Positions 1 through 8,754 of a stretch of 64,000 nucleotides of DNA are shown here, piece after piece. Made by a program: the position numbers and the translations under genes. Position 1 is the stretch's first letter, and every line of letters begins with the position of its first letter. Source of the DNA: Candidatus Binatia bacterium (GTDB lineage Bacteria > Desulfobacterota > Binatia > Bin18); NCBI GenBank assembly GCA_022826945.1, contig JAJDTY010000042.1, positions 1-64,000 of the forward strand. The letters run 5' to 3'. The notes below the pieces were generated by a model. The model worked only from the letters and a program-made list of their open reading frames with translations, was not told the origin of the DNA and ran no database searches.

Positions 1-369
1 TACGACCTGCCGGCCTACTACGATGTGTGTGAAGTCGCCCCGGACGCGTCGGCCCCGACACCCGACCCGGATTACTGTCGGGACTATGGGCCGTGCGGGG
101 TGGGCCAGGGAGACTGTGACCCCGGCGAGTGTGGCGCGGGGTTGGTCTGTGCCCCGGATGTGGGGGCGCAGTACGGCTTACCGGCGCACTATGATGTGTG
201 TGAAGTGTCCAGTGACGGGCCCGTCATCGACCCGGACTACTGTCGGGACTATGGGCCGTGTAGCGCGGGGCAGGGGGACTGTGACCCGGGGCAGTGTGCA
301 ACGGGGCTGGTCTGTGCGGCGGATGTGGGGGCGCAGTACGGCCTGCCCGCTCACTACGATGTGTGTGAA
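1..369 (+). repeat. 165-bp tandem repeat encoding Cys-rich modules
   Basis: DNA starting at 70 (GATTACTGTCGGGACTATGG) recurs nearly unchanged at 235, a period of 165 bp or 55 codons. The ends of the units (the YDVCE codons near 22-33, 190-201 and 355-369) also repeat, so at least one more unit lies upstream. The near identity points to recent expansion or homogenisation by recombination. Confidence 0.8.
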
Positions 370-387
370 GGGGTGTCGGGCGGGTGA
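1..387 (+). CDS. Cys-rich tandem-repeat protein, 3' part only
   Basis: The reading frame is open from the first base of the window, so the start lies upstream. The visible 128 residues are about two units of a 55-residue repeat plus the end of a preceding unit. Each unit runs DYCRDYGPC, then GQGDCDPG, then a GLVC segment, and ends YGLPAHYDVCE. The cysteine spacing is strictly kept, which suggests small disulfide-bonded modules in an exported protein. I do not know a named function for this repeat; similar GDCD/GLxC modules occur in secreted or surface proteins of environmental bacteria (from memory, unchecked). The frame stops at 385-387. A plausible continuation lies in the next frame (see 388-676), so the natural protein may be longer and this copy frameshifted. 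Confidence 0.6.
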   Translation, partial: YDLPAYYDVCEVAPDASAPTPDPDYCRDYGPCGVGQGDCDPGECGAGLVCAPDVGAQYGLPAHYDVCEVSSDGPVIDPDYCRDYGPCSAGQGDCDPGQCATGLVCAADVGAQYGLPAHYDVCEGVSGG

Positions 388-676
388 GGGCGCGGTGCCC
401 GGCGTCCCGACACAGGTCGGGACGCCGGGGGTGGGGTGCTTGGGGAATCCGGCGCCCAATTCCTTTCAGAGTGGCGTGGGGGGCGAGGGGGAATGTGTGG
501 TGGCGGACTTTCCGGGGCCGGGCGAGACGGTGACGTTACAGTGGCAGCAGACGAGTCAGGATTTCGTAATTGTCGGGCATGCCGTGAGGGGGGGCGAGGG
601 GCACCCACCCCGCCGCTACGCGGCACCCCTCCGAGGAGGGGATGGCTCCAATTTTGTGATTGTCGGGCGGGAGTGA
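388..676 (+). pseudogene. Frameshifted C-terminal tail of the Cys-rich protein
   Basis: Frame 2 stays open across the frame-1 stop at 385-387 and ends at 674-676. From about 400 it reads like an ordinary domain tail: VGTPGVGCLGNPAPNSFQSG, then ETVTLQWQQTSQDFVIVG, and finally NFVIVGRE. The simplest reading is that the Cys-rich protein of frame 1 once continued here and a frameshift near 370-395, in a G-rich stretch, separated the parts. The text between the two FVIVG segments is translated interspersed-repeat DNA (597-643). A sequencing error cannot be excluded. No function can be assigned. Confidence 0.45.
597..643 (+). repeat. Interspersed GC-rich element, copy A
   Basis: The core reads ACCCACCCCGCCGCTACGCG and then a self-complementary CCCCTCCGAGGAGGGG that can fold into a hairpin. 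It sits between two near-identical 18-bp segments (561-578 and 651-668, 16 of 18 identical). Related copies occur at 749-811, 893-919 (inverted, partial) and 42165-42206. Confidence 0.7.
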
Positions 677-686
677 GGGGTGCTCC

Positions 687-734
687 GGGAGTGCGGGCTT
701 TCAGCCCGCATGCGGCCAGGATGGCCGCGCTCCC
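687..734. repeat. REP-like element with two adjacent hairpins
   Basis: Two perfect 7-bp stems with 3-nt loops lie side by side: GCGGGCT-TTC-AGCCCGC (693-709) and GCGGCCA-GGA-TGGCCGC (712-728). An outer pairing GGGAG (687-691) with CTCCC (730-734) closes them into a cruciform-like unit. This layout is typical of short REP/MITE-like elements. No transposase (RAYT) gene is visible in the window. Confidence 0.6.
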
Positions 735-748
735 AGGAGGGGAGGGGA

Positions 749-811
749 ATCCACCCCGCCCCTTCGACAAGCTCAGGACAGGCCCTACGCGGCACCCCTC
801 CGAGGAGGGGA
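749..811 (+). repeat. Interspersed GC-rich element, copy B, with nested insert
   Basis: It matches copy A, but CCTTCGACAAGCTCAGGACA plus a few bases (about 761-783) interrupts the element between CCACCCCGCC and CTACGCGGCACC. Copy A has the two halves directly joined, so copy B looks like an element with a second short repeat inserted into it. The 3' part again ends in CCCCTCCGAGGAGGGG. Confidence 0.65.
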
Positions 812-837
812 GCAGCACACATCCCCTCTTGGGAGGG

Positions 838-891
838 AAAGAGGAAACGCGTCAACATCTACCTGTCTGTTGAAGGACACGTTTCCTCTTT
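838..891. repeat. 12-bp inverted repeat with 30-nt spacer
   Basis: AAAGAGGAAACG (838-849) is exactly complementary to CGTTTCCTCTTT (880-891). An inner CAAC/GTTG pair (853-856, 869-872) extends the possible structure. It could be a repeat terminus or an RNA hairpin; there is no T-tract, so a rho-independent terminator is unlikely. Confidence 0.55.
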
Positions 892-892
892 G

Positions 893-919
893 TGCCGCGC
901 CAGCGGCGGGGTGGGTTCC
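893..919 (-). repeat. Inverted partial copy of the interspersed element
   Basis: Read on the minus strand it gives GGAACCCACCCCGCCGCT then GCGCGGCA, nearly the same as the 5' half of copy A. The CCCCTCC hairpin half is missing. With copy B it brackets 812-892 in inverted orientation. Confidence 0.5.
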
Positions 920-1050
920 TTGTAGCCCTTTACTCTTGTCGCAGAAGCGTTTATCTTCCCCGCGTACCGTTTCGGGTGTGGCCTTCGTGCGCCGACCCTG
1001 CGGGGGGCAGCCATTCAATATTCCCAGAGGCGAGGAGGATAAACGAAAAC

Positions 1051-3123
1051 ATGGACATCAACTCTGATGCGGTGTCTCTCTACGCAATGATTCTTGGCGC
1101 GATCGGGCTCATCGTAGCGTTTATTATTTTCAAGTCCGTTTCCAGCCAGCCCGACGGCAATGATCGAATGCAGGAGATTGCCGGCTCTATCTATGAAGGA
1201 GCCATGGCTTTTCTCAGACGTGAATATCGAATCCTGATCATTTTTGTGCTGGTTGTCTTCGGCCTGCTGGCCTGGAAGGTCGCGCTTGAGACCGGTATCG
1301 CCTTTCTGACCGGCGCGATCTGTTCCGCACTGGCCGGCTATCTCGGGATGCAGTCGGCCACCAAGGCGAACGTTCGCACCTCTGAGGCAGCCAGGGCAGA
1401 GGGCGAGGGAGCCGCGCTGCTGGTGGCTTTTAATGGCGGGGCGGTCATGGGCCTGTCGGTCGCCAGCCTCGGCCTGCTCGGGGTCGGCGCTTTTCTCGGC
1501 CTGTACTCTGACCCGGAAACCTCAAAATACATCAGTGGTTTTGCCATGGGAGCGAGTTCCATCGCCCTGTTTGCACGGGTCGGGGGCGGCATTTATACCA
1601 AGGCTGCGGACGTCGGTAGCGATCTGGTCGGCAAGGTTGAGGCCGGCATCCCCGAGGATGACCCCCGCAATCCCGGTGTGATTGCCGATAACGTCGGGGA
1701 TAATGTCGGCGATGTCGCCGGTATGGGCGCGGACATTTTCGAGTCCTATGTGGGCTCCATCATTGCGACGATTGCGATCGGCGCGACGGTCCTCGTAGGA
1801 AGCGATGTCTGGAATAAACTGGGCGATGCGGGAGTTGAAGAAGCCGTGTTGCGCAATGCCCTCATGGCCCTGCCACTCAGCATGGCTGTCGTCGGCCTAC
1901 TGGCCTCCTTTCTGGGCATCTTCTCGATGAAGGCGCTCAAGAACGCCGGGCCGCAGAACGCGCTGCGCTATTCTGGGTTCATTGCTGCGGGTGTGTTCAT
2001 TATTGCGGCGCTCGTTCTGGTGAATGTCCTTCCCGTGGCGACTGGTATTTTCTGGGCGGTGGCGTCGGGTTGCGTGGTCGGTGTCGGAATCGGCCTGATC
2101 ACCGAGTACTACACCTCGGCCTCGCCCGTAGCAAGAGTGGCAGAAGCCAGCAAGACGGGCTATGCCACCAACATCATTCACGGCCTGGCGGTCGGTCTGG
2201 AAAGCTGTGCGCTGCCCGTCCTGGCCATTTGCGCTGCCATTTTTATTGCCAACCACTTTGCCGGTCTGTACGGCATTGGGATTGCCGGAGTCGGTATGCT
2301 GGCGACTGTAGGCGTTACCATGTCCGTCGACGCCTACGGCCCTGTGGCAGACAACGCGGGCGGTATTTCCGAGATGGCCGAACTCGGCCCGGACGTCCGT
2401 AAGATTACCGACGGCCTGGACGCTCTGGGCAATACCACGGCGGCAATGGGCAAAGGCTTTGCCATCGGCTCTGCCGCCCTGACTGCCCTGGCCCTGTTTT
2501 CTGCATTCACCCAAGCGGTTGATCAAAATCGACTGGCGGCGGGAATGGAACCGCTGCTCATCGTGGTAACCGATCCGGTTGTGGTCATTGGTCTGCTTCT
2601 GGGCGGGATTCTGCCGTTCTTTATCGGAGCCCTGACCATGACCGCGGTGGGCCGGGCTGCCGGTCAGATGGTGGATGAAATCCGGCGGCAGTTCCGCGAA
2701 ATCCCCGGTCTGCTCGAAGGCAAGGAAGGCGCTCGGCCGGACGCGGCCCGCTGCGTGGATATTTCAACCGCGGCGGCACTCAAGGAAATGATCCTGCCCG
2801 GCCTGACCGCGGTGGTGGCTCCGGTGGTGGTCGGTCTGGCTCTGGGCGCGGCGGCCCTGGGTGGCATGCTGGCCGGGGCGACCGTGACCGGTGTGTTGCT
2901 AGCTCTGTTTATGGCCAACGCGGGCGGCGCCTGGGACAACGCCAAAAAATCGATCGAAAAGGGTGAGGTCGAGGGTGAGGCCAAAGGCTCGGAAGCCCAC
3001 AAGGCCACCGTCGTGGGCGACACGGTCGGCGATCCGCTGAAAGACACCTCGGGCCCCTCGCTCAACATCCTGATCAAGCTGATGGCGGTCGTGGCTCTGG
3101 TGATTGCACCGCTGCTGGTATAG
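1051..3123 (+). CDS. hppA: Membrane-bound ion-pumping pyrophosphatase
   Basis: The 690-residue protein hydrolyses pyrophosphate and pumps H+ (or Na+) across the inner membrane. It shows the family's many hydrophobic helices and the substrate/Mg loop [13 protein letters not shown] (from residue 187) followed by [20 protein letters not shown] second signature loop near the C-terminus reads [17 protein letters not shown]. At residues 460-465 it has GNTTAA; alanine where the K+-independent class has lysine indicates the K+-dependent class. H+ versus Na+ specificity cannot be decided by eye. ATG 1051 was chosen because a GAGGAGG ribosome site lies 12-18 nt upstream and the mature family starts there; the frame is open further upstream, into repeat DNA. 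It is a single gene, closed by the terminator at 3148-3180. Confidence 0.96.
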   Translation: MDINSDAVSLYAMILGAIGLIVAFIIFKSVSSQPDGNDRMQEIAGSIYEGAMAFLRREYRILIIFVLVVFGLLAWKVALETGIAFLTGAICSALAGYLGMQSATKANVRTSEAARAEGEGAALLVAFNGGAVMGLSVASLGLLGVGAFLGLYSDPETSKYISGFAMGASSIALFARVGGGIYTKAADVGSDLVGKVEAGIPEDDPRNPGVIADNVGDNVGDVAGMGADIFESYVGSIIATIAIGATVLVGSDVWNKLGDAGVEEAVLRNALMALPLSMAVVGLLASFLGIFSMKALKNAGPQNALRYSGFIAAGVFIIAALVLVNVLPVATGIFWAVASGCVVGVGIGLITEYYTSASPVARVAEASKTGYATNIIHGLAVGLESCALPVLAICAAIFIANHFAGLYGIGIAGVGMLATVGVTMSVDAYGPVADNAGGISEMAELGPDVRKITDGLDALGNTTAAMGKGFAIGSAALTALALFSAFTQAVDQNRLAAGMEPLLIVVTDPVVVIGLLLGGILPFFIGALTMTAVGRAAGQMVDEIRRQFREIPGLLEGKEGARPDAARCVDISTAAALKEMILPGLTAVVAPVVVGLALGAAALGGMLAGATVTGVLLALFMANAGGAWDNAKKSIEKGEVEGEAKGSEAHKATVVGDTVGDPLKDTSGPSLNILIKLMAVVALVIAPLLV

Positions 3124-3147
3124 CCAGCGTTTTCACTGTGAAGCATG

Positions 3148-3180
3148 AAGGGCGGGTCTTGGTACCCGCCCTTTTTGTTT
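3148..3180 (+). terminator. Rho-independent terminator after hppA
   Basis: AAGGGCGGGT (3148-3157) pairs with ACCCGCCCTT (3164-3173) over a 6-nt loop, and a T-rich tract (3172-3180) follows. This is a textbook intrinsic terminator 25 bp past the hppA stop. Confidence 0.9.
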
Positions 3181-3356
3181 GGAGCGTCACCGAGTAGGCT
3201 TGAAGCTCAAAAAGTAGAGGGAAAAGAATACGAACTCCCTGCCTCTTGACAGAGCAGGCCAATCATATAGCGATGAGACAGTCCGGGAAGGGGGAGTATA
3301 ATTCCAAGAACGTCTCAGTAGCGAAAATAAAGCGAAAGTGTTAGGCTGTCCGCCGG

Positions 3357-4454
3357 ATGGACAGCCCTATGCAACACCCCACCGCCCGGCTCAAAGGGCG
3401 CGGCACGCCCCGCAATCCGACGAATCGCTTTGAGATCATCGCCTATGAGCCTGATCCTGATATGCTGGATTCAGCCCCAGACCAGCCCGGCCCGAAAACC
3501 CGTCTTTTGCGCGACCCCTCGCGAACCATTCTCAGCTATAATACCAGCCCGGATGTCGGCTTTCGGGTCAGCCTCAACCCCTACCGTGGGTGTGAGCACG
3601 GCTGCATCTACTGTTATGCCCGCCCGACCCATGAGTGGCTCGGATTCTCGGCCGGCCTGGACTTTGAAACGAATCTGATGGTCAAACAGGACGCCCCCCA
3701 ACTGCTGGACAAAGCGCTGGCCGCGTCGTCCTGGCAGCCCCAGCCGATCTTTTTCAGCGGTATCACCGACGCCTACCAGCCGGTTGAGCGTCAGCTTGAG
3801 CTGACCCGTGACTGTCTCAGGGTGCTGACCGCCTATCACAACCCGGTCTGCATTGTGACCAAGAGTGCTTTGGTGACCCGTGATTGTGACCTGCTGGCTC
3901 AACTGGCCGAAGACCGGGCTGCCTGGGTGAGTGTTTCGTTGACCACGCTGAACGCCGAGTTGGCCCGTTGTCTCGAACCGCGGACCTCGACTCCGGCGCG
4001 GCGCTTGGCCGCTATTGCCGCCCTGGCTGAGGCAGGTATTCCGGTTGGCGTGATGATCGCCCCCATCATCCCCGGACTGACCGACCACGAGATCCCGGCT
4101 CTGCTCAAGGCTGCCGCCCAGGCGGGCGCGCAGTTTGCCGGCCATACTATTGTACGGCTGCCATATGGCGTGTCCGAACTCTTCAGTCAGTGGCTGGAAG
4201 ACCACTATCCCGAACGAAAAAACAAGGTCCTGAACCGGATTCGCTCAATGCGGCAGGGAAAGCTGAACGACGCGCGGTGGAAGACGCGAATGCGGGGGGA
4301 GGGAGTGTTTGCCGAGTCGATTCATGCCCTGTTTGCCACGATGAACCGCAAAGTCGGGCTGGATAAGCCCTTCCCCCAGCTATCAACCGCAGCCTTTCGG
4401 CGGCCAGGCCAGGCGCGACAGCTGGCTCTGTTCACGGTCACGGACAGCGCCTGA
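3357..4454 (+). CDS. PA0069/Rv2578c-family radical SAM protein (SplB-like)
   Basis: The 365-residue protein carries the radical SAM 4Fe-4S motif C79-x3-C83-x2-C86 in NPYRGCEHGCIYCYARP, which is characteristic of the PA0069/Rv2578c branch related to spore photoproduct lyase. The N-terminal KGRG segment and the FSGITDAYQP, VTKS and APIIPGLTD segments also fit this branch. The substrate of the branch is not established, so the reaction is unknown. ATG 3357 and ATG 3369 are both possible; neither has a good ribosome site. An inverted repeat (3344-3351/3359-3366) overlaps the first start. The gene stands alone, convergent with the glycosyltransferase pair. Confidence 0.88.
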   Translation: MDSPMQHPTARLKGRGTPRNPTNRFEIIAYEPDPDMLDSAPDQPGPKTRLLRDPSRTILSYNTSPDVGFRVSLNPYRGCEHGCIYCYARPTHEWLGFSAGLDFETNLMVKQDAPQLLDKALAASSWQPQPIFFSGITDAYQPVERQLELTRDCLRVLTAYHNPVCIVTKSALVTRDCDLLAQLAEDRAAWVSVSLTTLNAELARCLEPRTSTPARRLAAIAALAEAGIPVGVMIAPIIPGLTDHEIPALLKAAAQAGAQFAGHTIVRLPYGVSELFSQWLEDHYPERKNKVLNRIRSMRQGKLNDARWKTRMRGEGVFAESIHALFATMNRKVGLDKPFPQLSTAAFRRPGQARQLALFTVTDSA

Positions 4455-4508
4455 GCAAATTCAGGGCTCAAAGTCTACCGGCGTCAGGCTCTCGGCTTCT
4501 AACACCGG

Positions 4509-6302
4509 TCACATCGCATCCTTGCGAATCAACCCCTTCAGGTCGTCTTCCCAGGGCGGCAGTTCGAGGCTGGCCGGGACTTCAACCAGATGGAGCCGGT
4601 GATTACCCTTGGGTCCGGTACCTTCGCTGGTATCAATGATACGAAGTTGATCCGCCAAACCATCGGCCTGAAGGCGCTCCCATTCTTCTTCCCAGAGCAG
4701 GATGAAATAGCCGGTCTTCGGAGTGGTAGGTGGGAAATAGAAGGGGATGCGCCGGTCGGCATAATACAGAGCTCCGCTGTCAAAACTCCGAAAAAAGAAG
4801 AGGGGCTGCTCCCCTACCCGCTCGACAACGCGACCCATAAAGGGCCGAAAGGTCCGTGCGGCGGCAAGAGTGGGCTGAATCACATGGTTGATGAGCAGGA
4901 AGATGCTCGTCGTGAACACCACCAGTCCGCCGAAAACGCGATCCCAGGACTGGCGGCGCAGTCCCCAGACCAACAAGACCAGGGCGCTACCGACACCTAA
5001 GAACCAGATGGCAAACGCGCCGGGATGGTCGGCAACAATACCCGTGAACATGGGCAGATTGCTCTGGTCTTTTGGATGCAGAAACGGTCGGATCAGACCC
5101 AGCGGATCAAACCCGCCGGCCTGGGCAATCACGCCGAGCATGGCCAGACCGATCACCCCGCAGCAGACAGCACCGGCGGCCTTCAGCAACGCGAGAAAAC
5201 CGGGGGGTAGATCGATCTCTCCTCGACGGAGTTCCTGCCACCAAGCTCCCAGCAGCAGGGCAATTGCCGGATAGATAGGCAGAATATATACCGTGCGCTT
5301 ACTGCTCGAAGCCGAATAGAACAGAAAAATCGCGACGATCCAGACAATCAGATAGGTAAAATTCTTCTCGGCCCAGTCCTGTCGACATTGGTATAAAAAA
5401 TAGAGTAGCGGCAGAAAGAAAAAACTCCACGGGGCCATGCCCAAAAACAGGTTGGGAATAAAATAATAGAAGGGATGGACGTGCCCGGCGCCGGCCGACC
5501 CGCTCGACACAAATCGCAGCACGTTCTCTTTCATAATCTGCTTGTCAAAAAACGCCTCACCGCCGTACCACAGGGCTAGTGCGTACCATGACCCGGCAAC
5601 GAGGAGGAATAGCAGGCCGCCCGTGACGAGATGCAGATGACGGACAAACAGCAGGTCGCGTTTGACGCACAGGAATACGCCGATAACCAGCCCCGGCAGC
5701 ACCGCGCCAATCGGTCCTTTGGCCAGGGTTGCCAGACCGAGGAGACAGAAAAAGACAAGTGCCTCAAGCCACCCCACCCGTTGCTTGCGATACATGGACC
5801 AAAAGGAAAAGAAGGCCGCGACCATAAAAAAGGTCAGCGTCATATCCACCCGGGCCGTTGTCGCAGCCCGAACCCACTCAAAGCTGGTGGCCAGGGTCAG
5901 GCCGGCAATCAGCCCGGCCTCGACACCCCACAGGACGACACCGACCCTGTAGGTCAGGAGCACCCCAATCAGAGCCAATAACGCGGAAGGGAAGCGAATC
6001 GAGAACTCGCTCAACTGACCTAAGGCGAGCGCAGCCGACGTTCCAAGCCAGTGAAAGAGCGGCGGTTTGGACGGAATGATCTGGCCGTTCCGCAAAGGCA
6101 GAACCCAGTCCCCGTTGTGATAGATCTCCCAGACAACGGTCGCCTCACGCGGTTGTCCCTTGGTGTAAAAAGGGATATCACCCAGGCCCCAGATGAATAT
6201 CAGGCCACAGAAAAGGCCGAGAAACACGCCAAAGAAGAGAACACGGGATTGCAACAGCTTTTCCTCGACAGTATGAACAGCACACACAGGGCGGCGGTTC
6301 AC
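4509..6302 (-). CDS. GT39-like membrane glycosyltransferase, downstream paralogue
   Basis: This 597-residue integral membrane protein of the ArnT/PMT fold (GT39, GT-C superfamily) would normally transfer a sugar from a polyprenyl-phosphate donor on the periplasmic side. It has a first helix near residues 22-40, then the loop FYTKGQPREA and GDWVLPLRNGQIIPSKPPLFHW, and RVDMTLTFF at the position of the second conserved aspartate. In the first loop the ArnT acidic pair (Asp-Glu of DETRYA) is replaced by G49-Q50, whereas the upstream paralogue keeps E35-E36. It overlaps the stop of that paralogue by 4 nt (ATGA), so the two are translationally coupled. Acceptor and sugar are unknown. Confidence 0.85.
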   Translation of the reverse strand: MNRRPVCAVHTVEEKLLQSRVLFFGVFLGLFCGLIFIWGLGDIPFYTKGQPREATVVWEIYHNGDWVLPLRNGQIIPSKPPLFHWLGTSAALALGQLSEFSIRFPSALLALIGVLLTYRVGVVLWGVEAGLIAGLTLATSFEWVRAATTARVDMTLTFFMVAAFFSFWSMYRKQRVGWLEALVFFCLLGLATLAKGPIGAVLPGLVIGVFLCVKRDLLFVRHLHLVTGGLLFLLVAGSWYALALWYGGEAFFDKQIMKENVLRFVSSGSAGAGHVHPFYYFIPNLFLGMAPWSFFFLPLLYFLYQCRQDWAEKNFTYLIVWIVAIFLFYSASSSKRTVYILPIYPAIALLLGAWWQELRRGEIDLPPGFLALLKAAGAVCCGVIGLAMLGVIAQAGGFDPLGLIRPFLHPKDQSNLPMFTGIVADHPGAFAIWFLGVGSALVLLVWGLRRQSWDRVFGGLVVFTTSIFLLINHVIQPTLAAARTFRPFMGRVVERVGEQPLFFFRSFDSGALYYADRRIPFYFPPTTPKTGYFILLWEEEWERLQADGLADQLRIIDTSEGTGPKGNHRLHLVEVPASLELPPWEDDLKGLIRKDAM

Positions 6303-8173
6303 GACGCAGAGTTCTCGTCTACGGTTTCATCTGATATTTCAGGCGCTGCTCGCCCCTCGGATTCGGGCGGAGCGGGTAAGACGGTTGTCCCCGTTTCCCC
6401 ATTTTGCTCAGGCTGAGTGAGCAACGCGGCAAGCACCAGACGATGTTTCTTGTCCGGTCCCTTGCCCTCACTCGTGACCAGCCGCTCAAGGTGAGGCTGG
6501 CTCTCTGAGAGCTCAGGCCAGTCCGTCTCACGGACGAGTAAATACAGCGCTGCCTCGGTCTGTGACGCGTCTCCCTGTCTGACTGCCGGGTAAGATGAGT
6601 AAATACGCTCGGCATCCGAGGGCTGTTGGAGGGCACGTTGATTCATTTCAGGAATACGGCGATCAGCGTAAAAAATGGCCCCATAGTCAGAGGCGGGGTG
6701 ATAAAAATACAGTGGCGCGTCCTGTACCATGGAACGTACGCCCAGCATAAAGGGTTTATACGTTCGCTCTTGGGCCAGGAGCGGATGGAACAAGGCGTTT
6801 GCAAAGTATAACGACGCAGAGATCGAAACTGTCAGCGCGGCAAAGACCGGTACCCAGCGGTCCCGGATCAATCCCCAGATATACCAGCCGGTTGCTCCGG
6901 CGAGCAGCGTAATCCAGATACAGATGAGAGGAAACTGACCTTGTAAACTCTGCGCAATAGTGGGCAGATTCGCCCGATCCCGAGGATGCAGGAAAGGGGA
7001 AACCAGATGATCCAGATCAAAGCCGAGGCCGTGAGTGATCAGCACAATAAGGATGAGCGCCCCAGCACTGCCCAGAGCGAGCGCGCAGCCTCGGACGATC
7101 CGTTTGATCGCGGGCGCTGATAACACTCGCGACCCTTCTATCAATTCCTGCCACCACCACCCGAGCAATAAGGCCAGAGCCGGATAGAGTGGTAGAATAT
7201 AATTACTGCGTTTCCCGGACGCCAGAGTAAAAAAGAGAAACTCAATCCCTACCCAGAGCACCAGATAGAGCTGTTTCTTCTCCCGCCATATGTCGCCTGA
7301 CCGGTAGAGCGTAAACCCAAGCGCAGGCAAGAAAAGGCTCCAGGGCAGCATCCCGACAAAGAGAGTTGGTAAATAATACAGCAGGGTGTGCTCTCGGCTC
7401 GGTCCGCCTTTCTCACTGGCGAAAAATCGAAACACATTCTCGTCCAGAATCTGGCGTTGGAAAAACTCTCCGCCGCCTTGGAAGAGGGCCAACACGTACC
7501 ATGACACGGCAATCCCGCCCGCTATCAGCAACCCTTGGCCGAGACGCAGGCGGCGGAGAAATGCGAGTTCTCTGGTCCACCACAAAAAGGTGCCCACAAC
7601 CAGGACGGGCAGCAGCAGCCCCAGCGGTCCTTTGGCCAGGACAGCAAAACCGATACTGGCATAGAAGAGGAACAGCGTCCGTCGTTGCGTTGCCCGTTCC
7701 TGGAAGGCCCAGAAAAAGAAAAACTGCGCGGCTGTCAGGAAAAACAGCAGAACCATATCGCTGCGCGCATTGATTGACCAACGTGCCCATTCCGGGCAGG
7801 TGGCCAGGATCAAAGCGGCCAGCAGCCCGACGCGCCAGTTCCAGAGCGCGCGTCCGAAGAAAAACGTAGCCAGGACTGTCGCCGTGGCAAACAGGGCGGA
7901 GGGGAAACGGACTGCCAACTCGCTCACCTGGCCGGTGAGCAAGGAGACTACAGCACCAATCCAGTGAAACAGCGGTGGCTTGAGCGGCTGTTCTACCCCG
8001 TTCCGAAGGGGAAGAATCCACCCCCCGCCGTTCACCATTTCCCAGACGATCAGGGCTTCCTTTGACTCTTCGTAATTGTAAAAAGGGATGCGACCGAGAT
8101 CTAAAAAATAGAGGAGAAAACAGAGAAAGAGGAGACCGGCAACAATCTGGCGGGTGCGCTGCGGTTCGTTCAT
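6299..8173 (-). CDS. GT39-like membrane glycosyltransferase, upstream paralogue
   Basis: A 624-residue relative of ArnT-type glycosyltransferases and first gene of a two-gene operon. The first periplasmic loop has FYNYEESKEA, with acidic residues E35-E36 where ArnT has Asp-Glu, followed by WILPLRNGVEQPLKPPLFHW. NARSDMVLLFF supplies the second conserved aspartate. Some ten further hydrophobic segments and a soluble C-terminal periplasmic tail follow. The last about 40 residues are acidic and polar and look disordered. With the downstream paralogue it may decorate lipid A, LPS core or another envelope glycan; this is inferred from the family only. Confidence 0.86.
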   Translation of the reverse strand: MNEPQRTRQIVAGLLFLCFLLYFLDLGRIPFYNYEESKEALIVWEMVNGGGWILPLRNGVEQPLKPPLFHWIGAVVSLLTGQVSELAVRFPSALFATATVLATFFFGRALWNWRVGLLAALILATCPEWARWSINARSDMVLLFFLTAAQFFFFWAFQERATQRRTLFLFYASIGFAVLAKGPLGLLLPVLVVGTFLWWTRELAFLRRLRLGQGLLIAGGIAVSWYVLALFQGGGEFFQRQILDENVFRFFASEKGGPSREHTLLYYLPTLFVGMLPWSLFLPALGFTLYRSGDIWREKKQLYLVLWVGIEFLFFTLASGKRSNYILPLYPALALLLGWWWQELIEGSRVLSAPAIKRIVRGCALALGSAGALILIVLITHGLGFDLDHLVSPFLHPRDRANLPTIAQSLQGQFPLICIWITLLAGATGWYIWGLIRDRWVPVFAALTVSISASLYFANALFHPLLAQERTYKPFMLGVRSMVQDAPLYFYHPASDYGAIFYADRRIPEMNQRALQQPSDAERIYSSYPAVRQGDASQTEAALYLLVRETDWPELSESQPHLERLVTSEGKGPDKKHRLVLAALLTQPEQNGETGTTVLPAPPESEGRAAPEISDETVDENSAS

Positions 8174-8316
8174 GCACTACCTCAGATACCGAAGGCACTA
8201 TCTGCAGGATGAGGGGCTGTCAAATCCCTCGGTACACCTCTTTTGCTCAAACAGCGGGGCAACGAACGGCGTGGAACAGACCGGCAACCGGAGCAGGGTT
8301 CTGCGAAAAACCAGCG

Positions 8317-8586
8317 CTAGGAGGCGGCTCCGTTCCGTCTCAGCACCCGGTAATGGGTGAGGAGTTGACCAACGCGCTCCTGCTCAGAAGTATGTCGTCT
8401 CAACTCCAGGAAGAGTTTGACCAGTTCATCTTCCCCTGCTTCGTCGGCAGGCTGTAAGACTTTGAGCAATTCTTCTACTAAATTGGGGAATTTCTCGCTG
8501 GGAATGTAGTAGTGCGCCCAGCCAAACTCACAGTGGCGATGAAGGATCTTTGCAATCATTTTTTCTAAGTTTTCCTGGCCCGTCAT
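8317..8586 (-). CDS. Small protein of unknown function (89 aa)
   Basis: I do not recognise this gene. The product is 89 residues, mostly predicted helix, with no membrane segment or metal motif. A GGGAG sequence about 12 nt before the ATG is an acceptable ribosome site. It lies upstream of the glycosyltransferase operon on the same strand with a 143-bp gap, and diverges from mutY. It might be a small cytosolic adaptor; there is no direct evidence. Confidence 0.5.
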   Translation of the reverse strand: MTGQENLEKMIAKILHRHCEFGWAHYYIPSEKFPNLVEELLKVLQPADEAGEDELVKLFLELRRHTSEQERVGQLLTHYRVLRRNGAAS

Positions 8587-8754
8587 GACTGCCTTGCCTC
8601 CCCCGTACAGCGCGCCGATACCTTAGTGACTCTCCCTGTCAGAGTCAAGACGAAAAAGGAGCGAACGTGCCCTTCCAGCAGGTATACAAATAGTGGCACG
8701 TTTACTCCTTTCCCCCTTTCCCCAGCGCCCGGTTTCTGTCACAAGAGGTCCACA

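Larger units (their letters stand above)
388..1050. other. 663-bp intergenic region, mostly repeats and hairpins
   Basis: Apart from the frameshifted tail (388-676), this stretch contains copies of a GC-rich interspersed element (597-643, 749-811, and an inverted partial copy at 893-919), a REP-like double hairpin (687-734) and a 12-bp inverted repeat (838-849/880-891). I see no convincing gene between 677 and 1050 and no clear sigma70 promoter for the gene starting at 1051. Confidence 0.7.

Noticed and set aside
1-369. Possible CRISPR array from regular repeats
   Set aside because: The 165-bp repeats are contiguous, coding and codon-phased, with no spacers.
3247-3272. TTGACA followed by CATATAG as a promoter for the radical SAM gene
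   Set aside because: The spacing between the boxes is only about 14 nt, too short for a normal sigma70 promoter.
3344-3366. Hairpin over the radical SAM start as a translational switch
   Set aside because: The 8-bp inverted repeat is real, but the true start is uncertain (3357 or 3369) and nothing else supports regulation.
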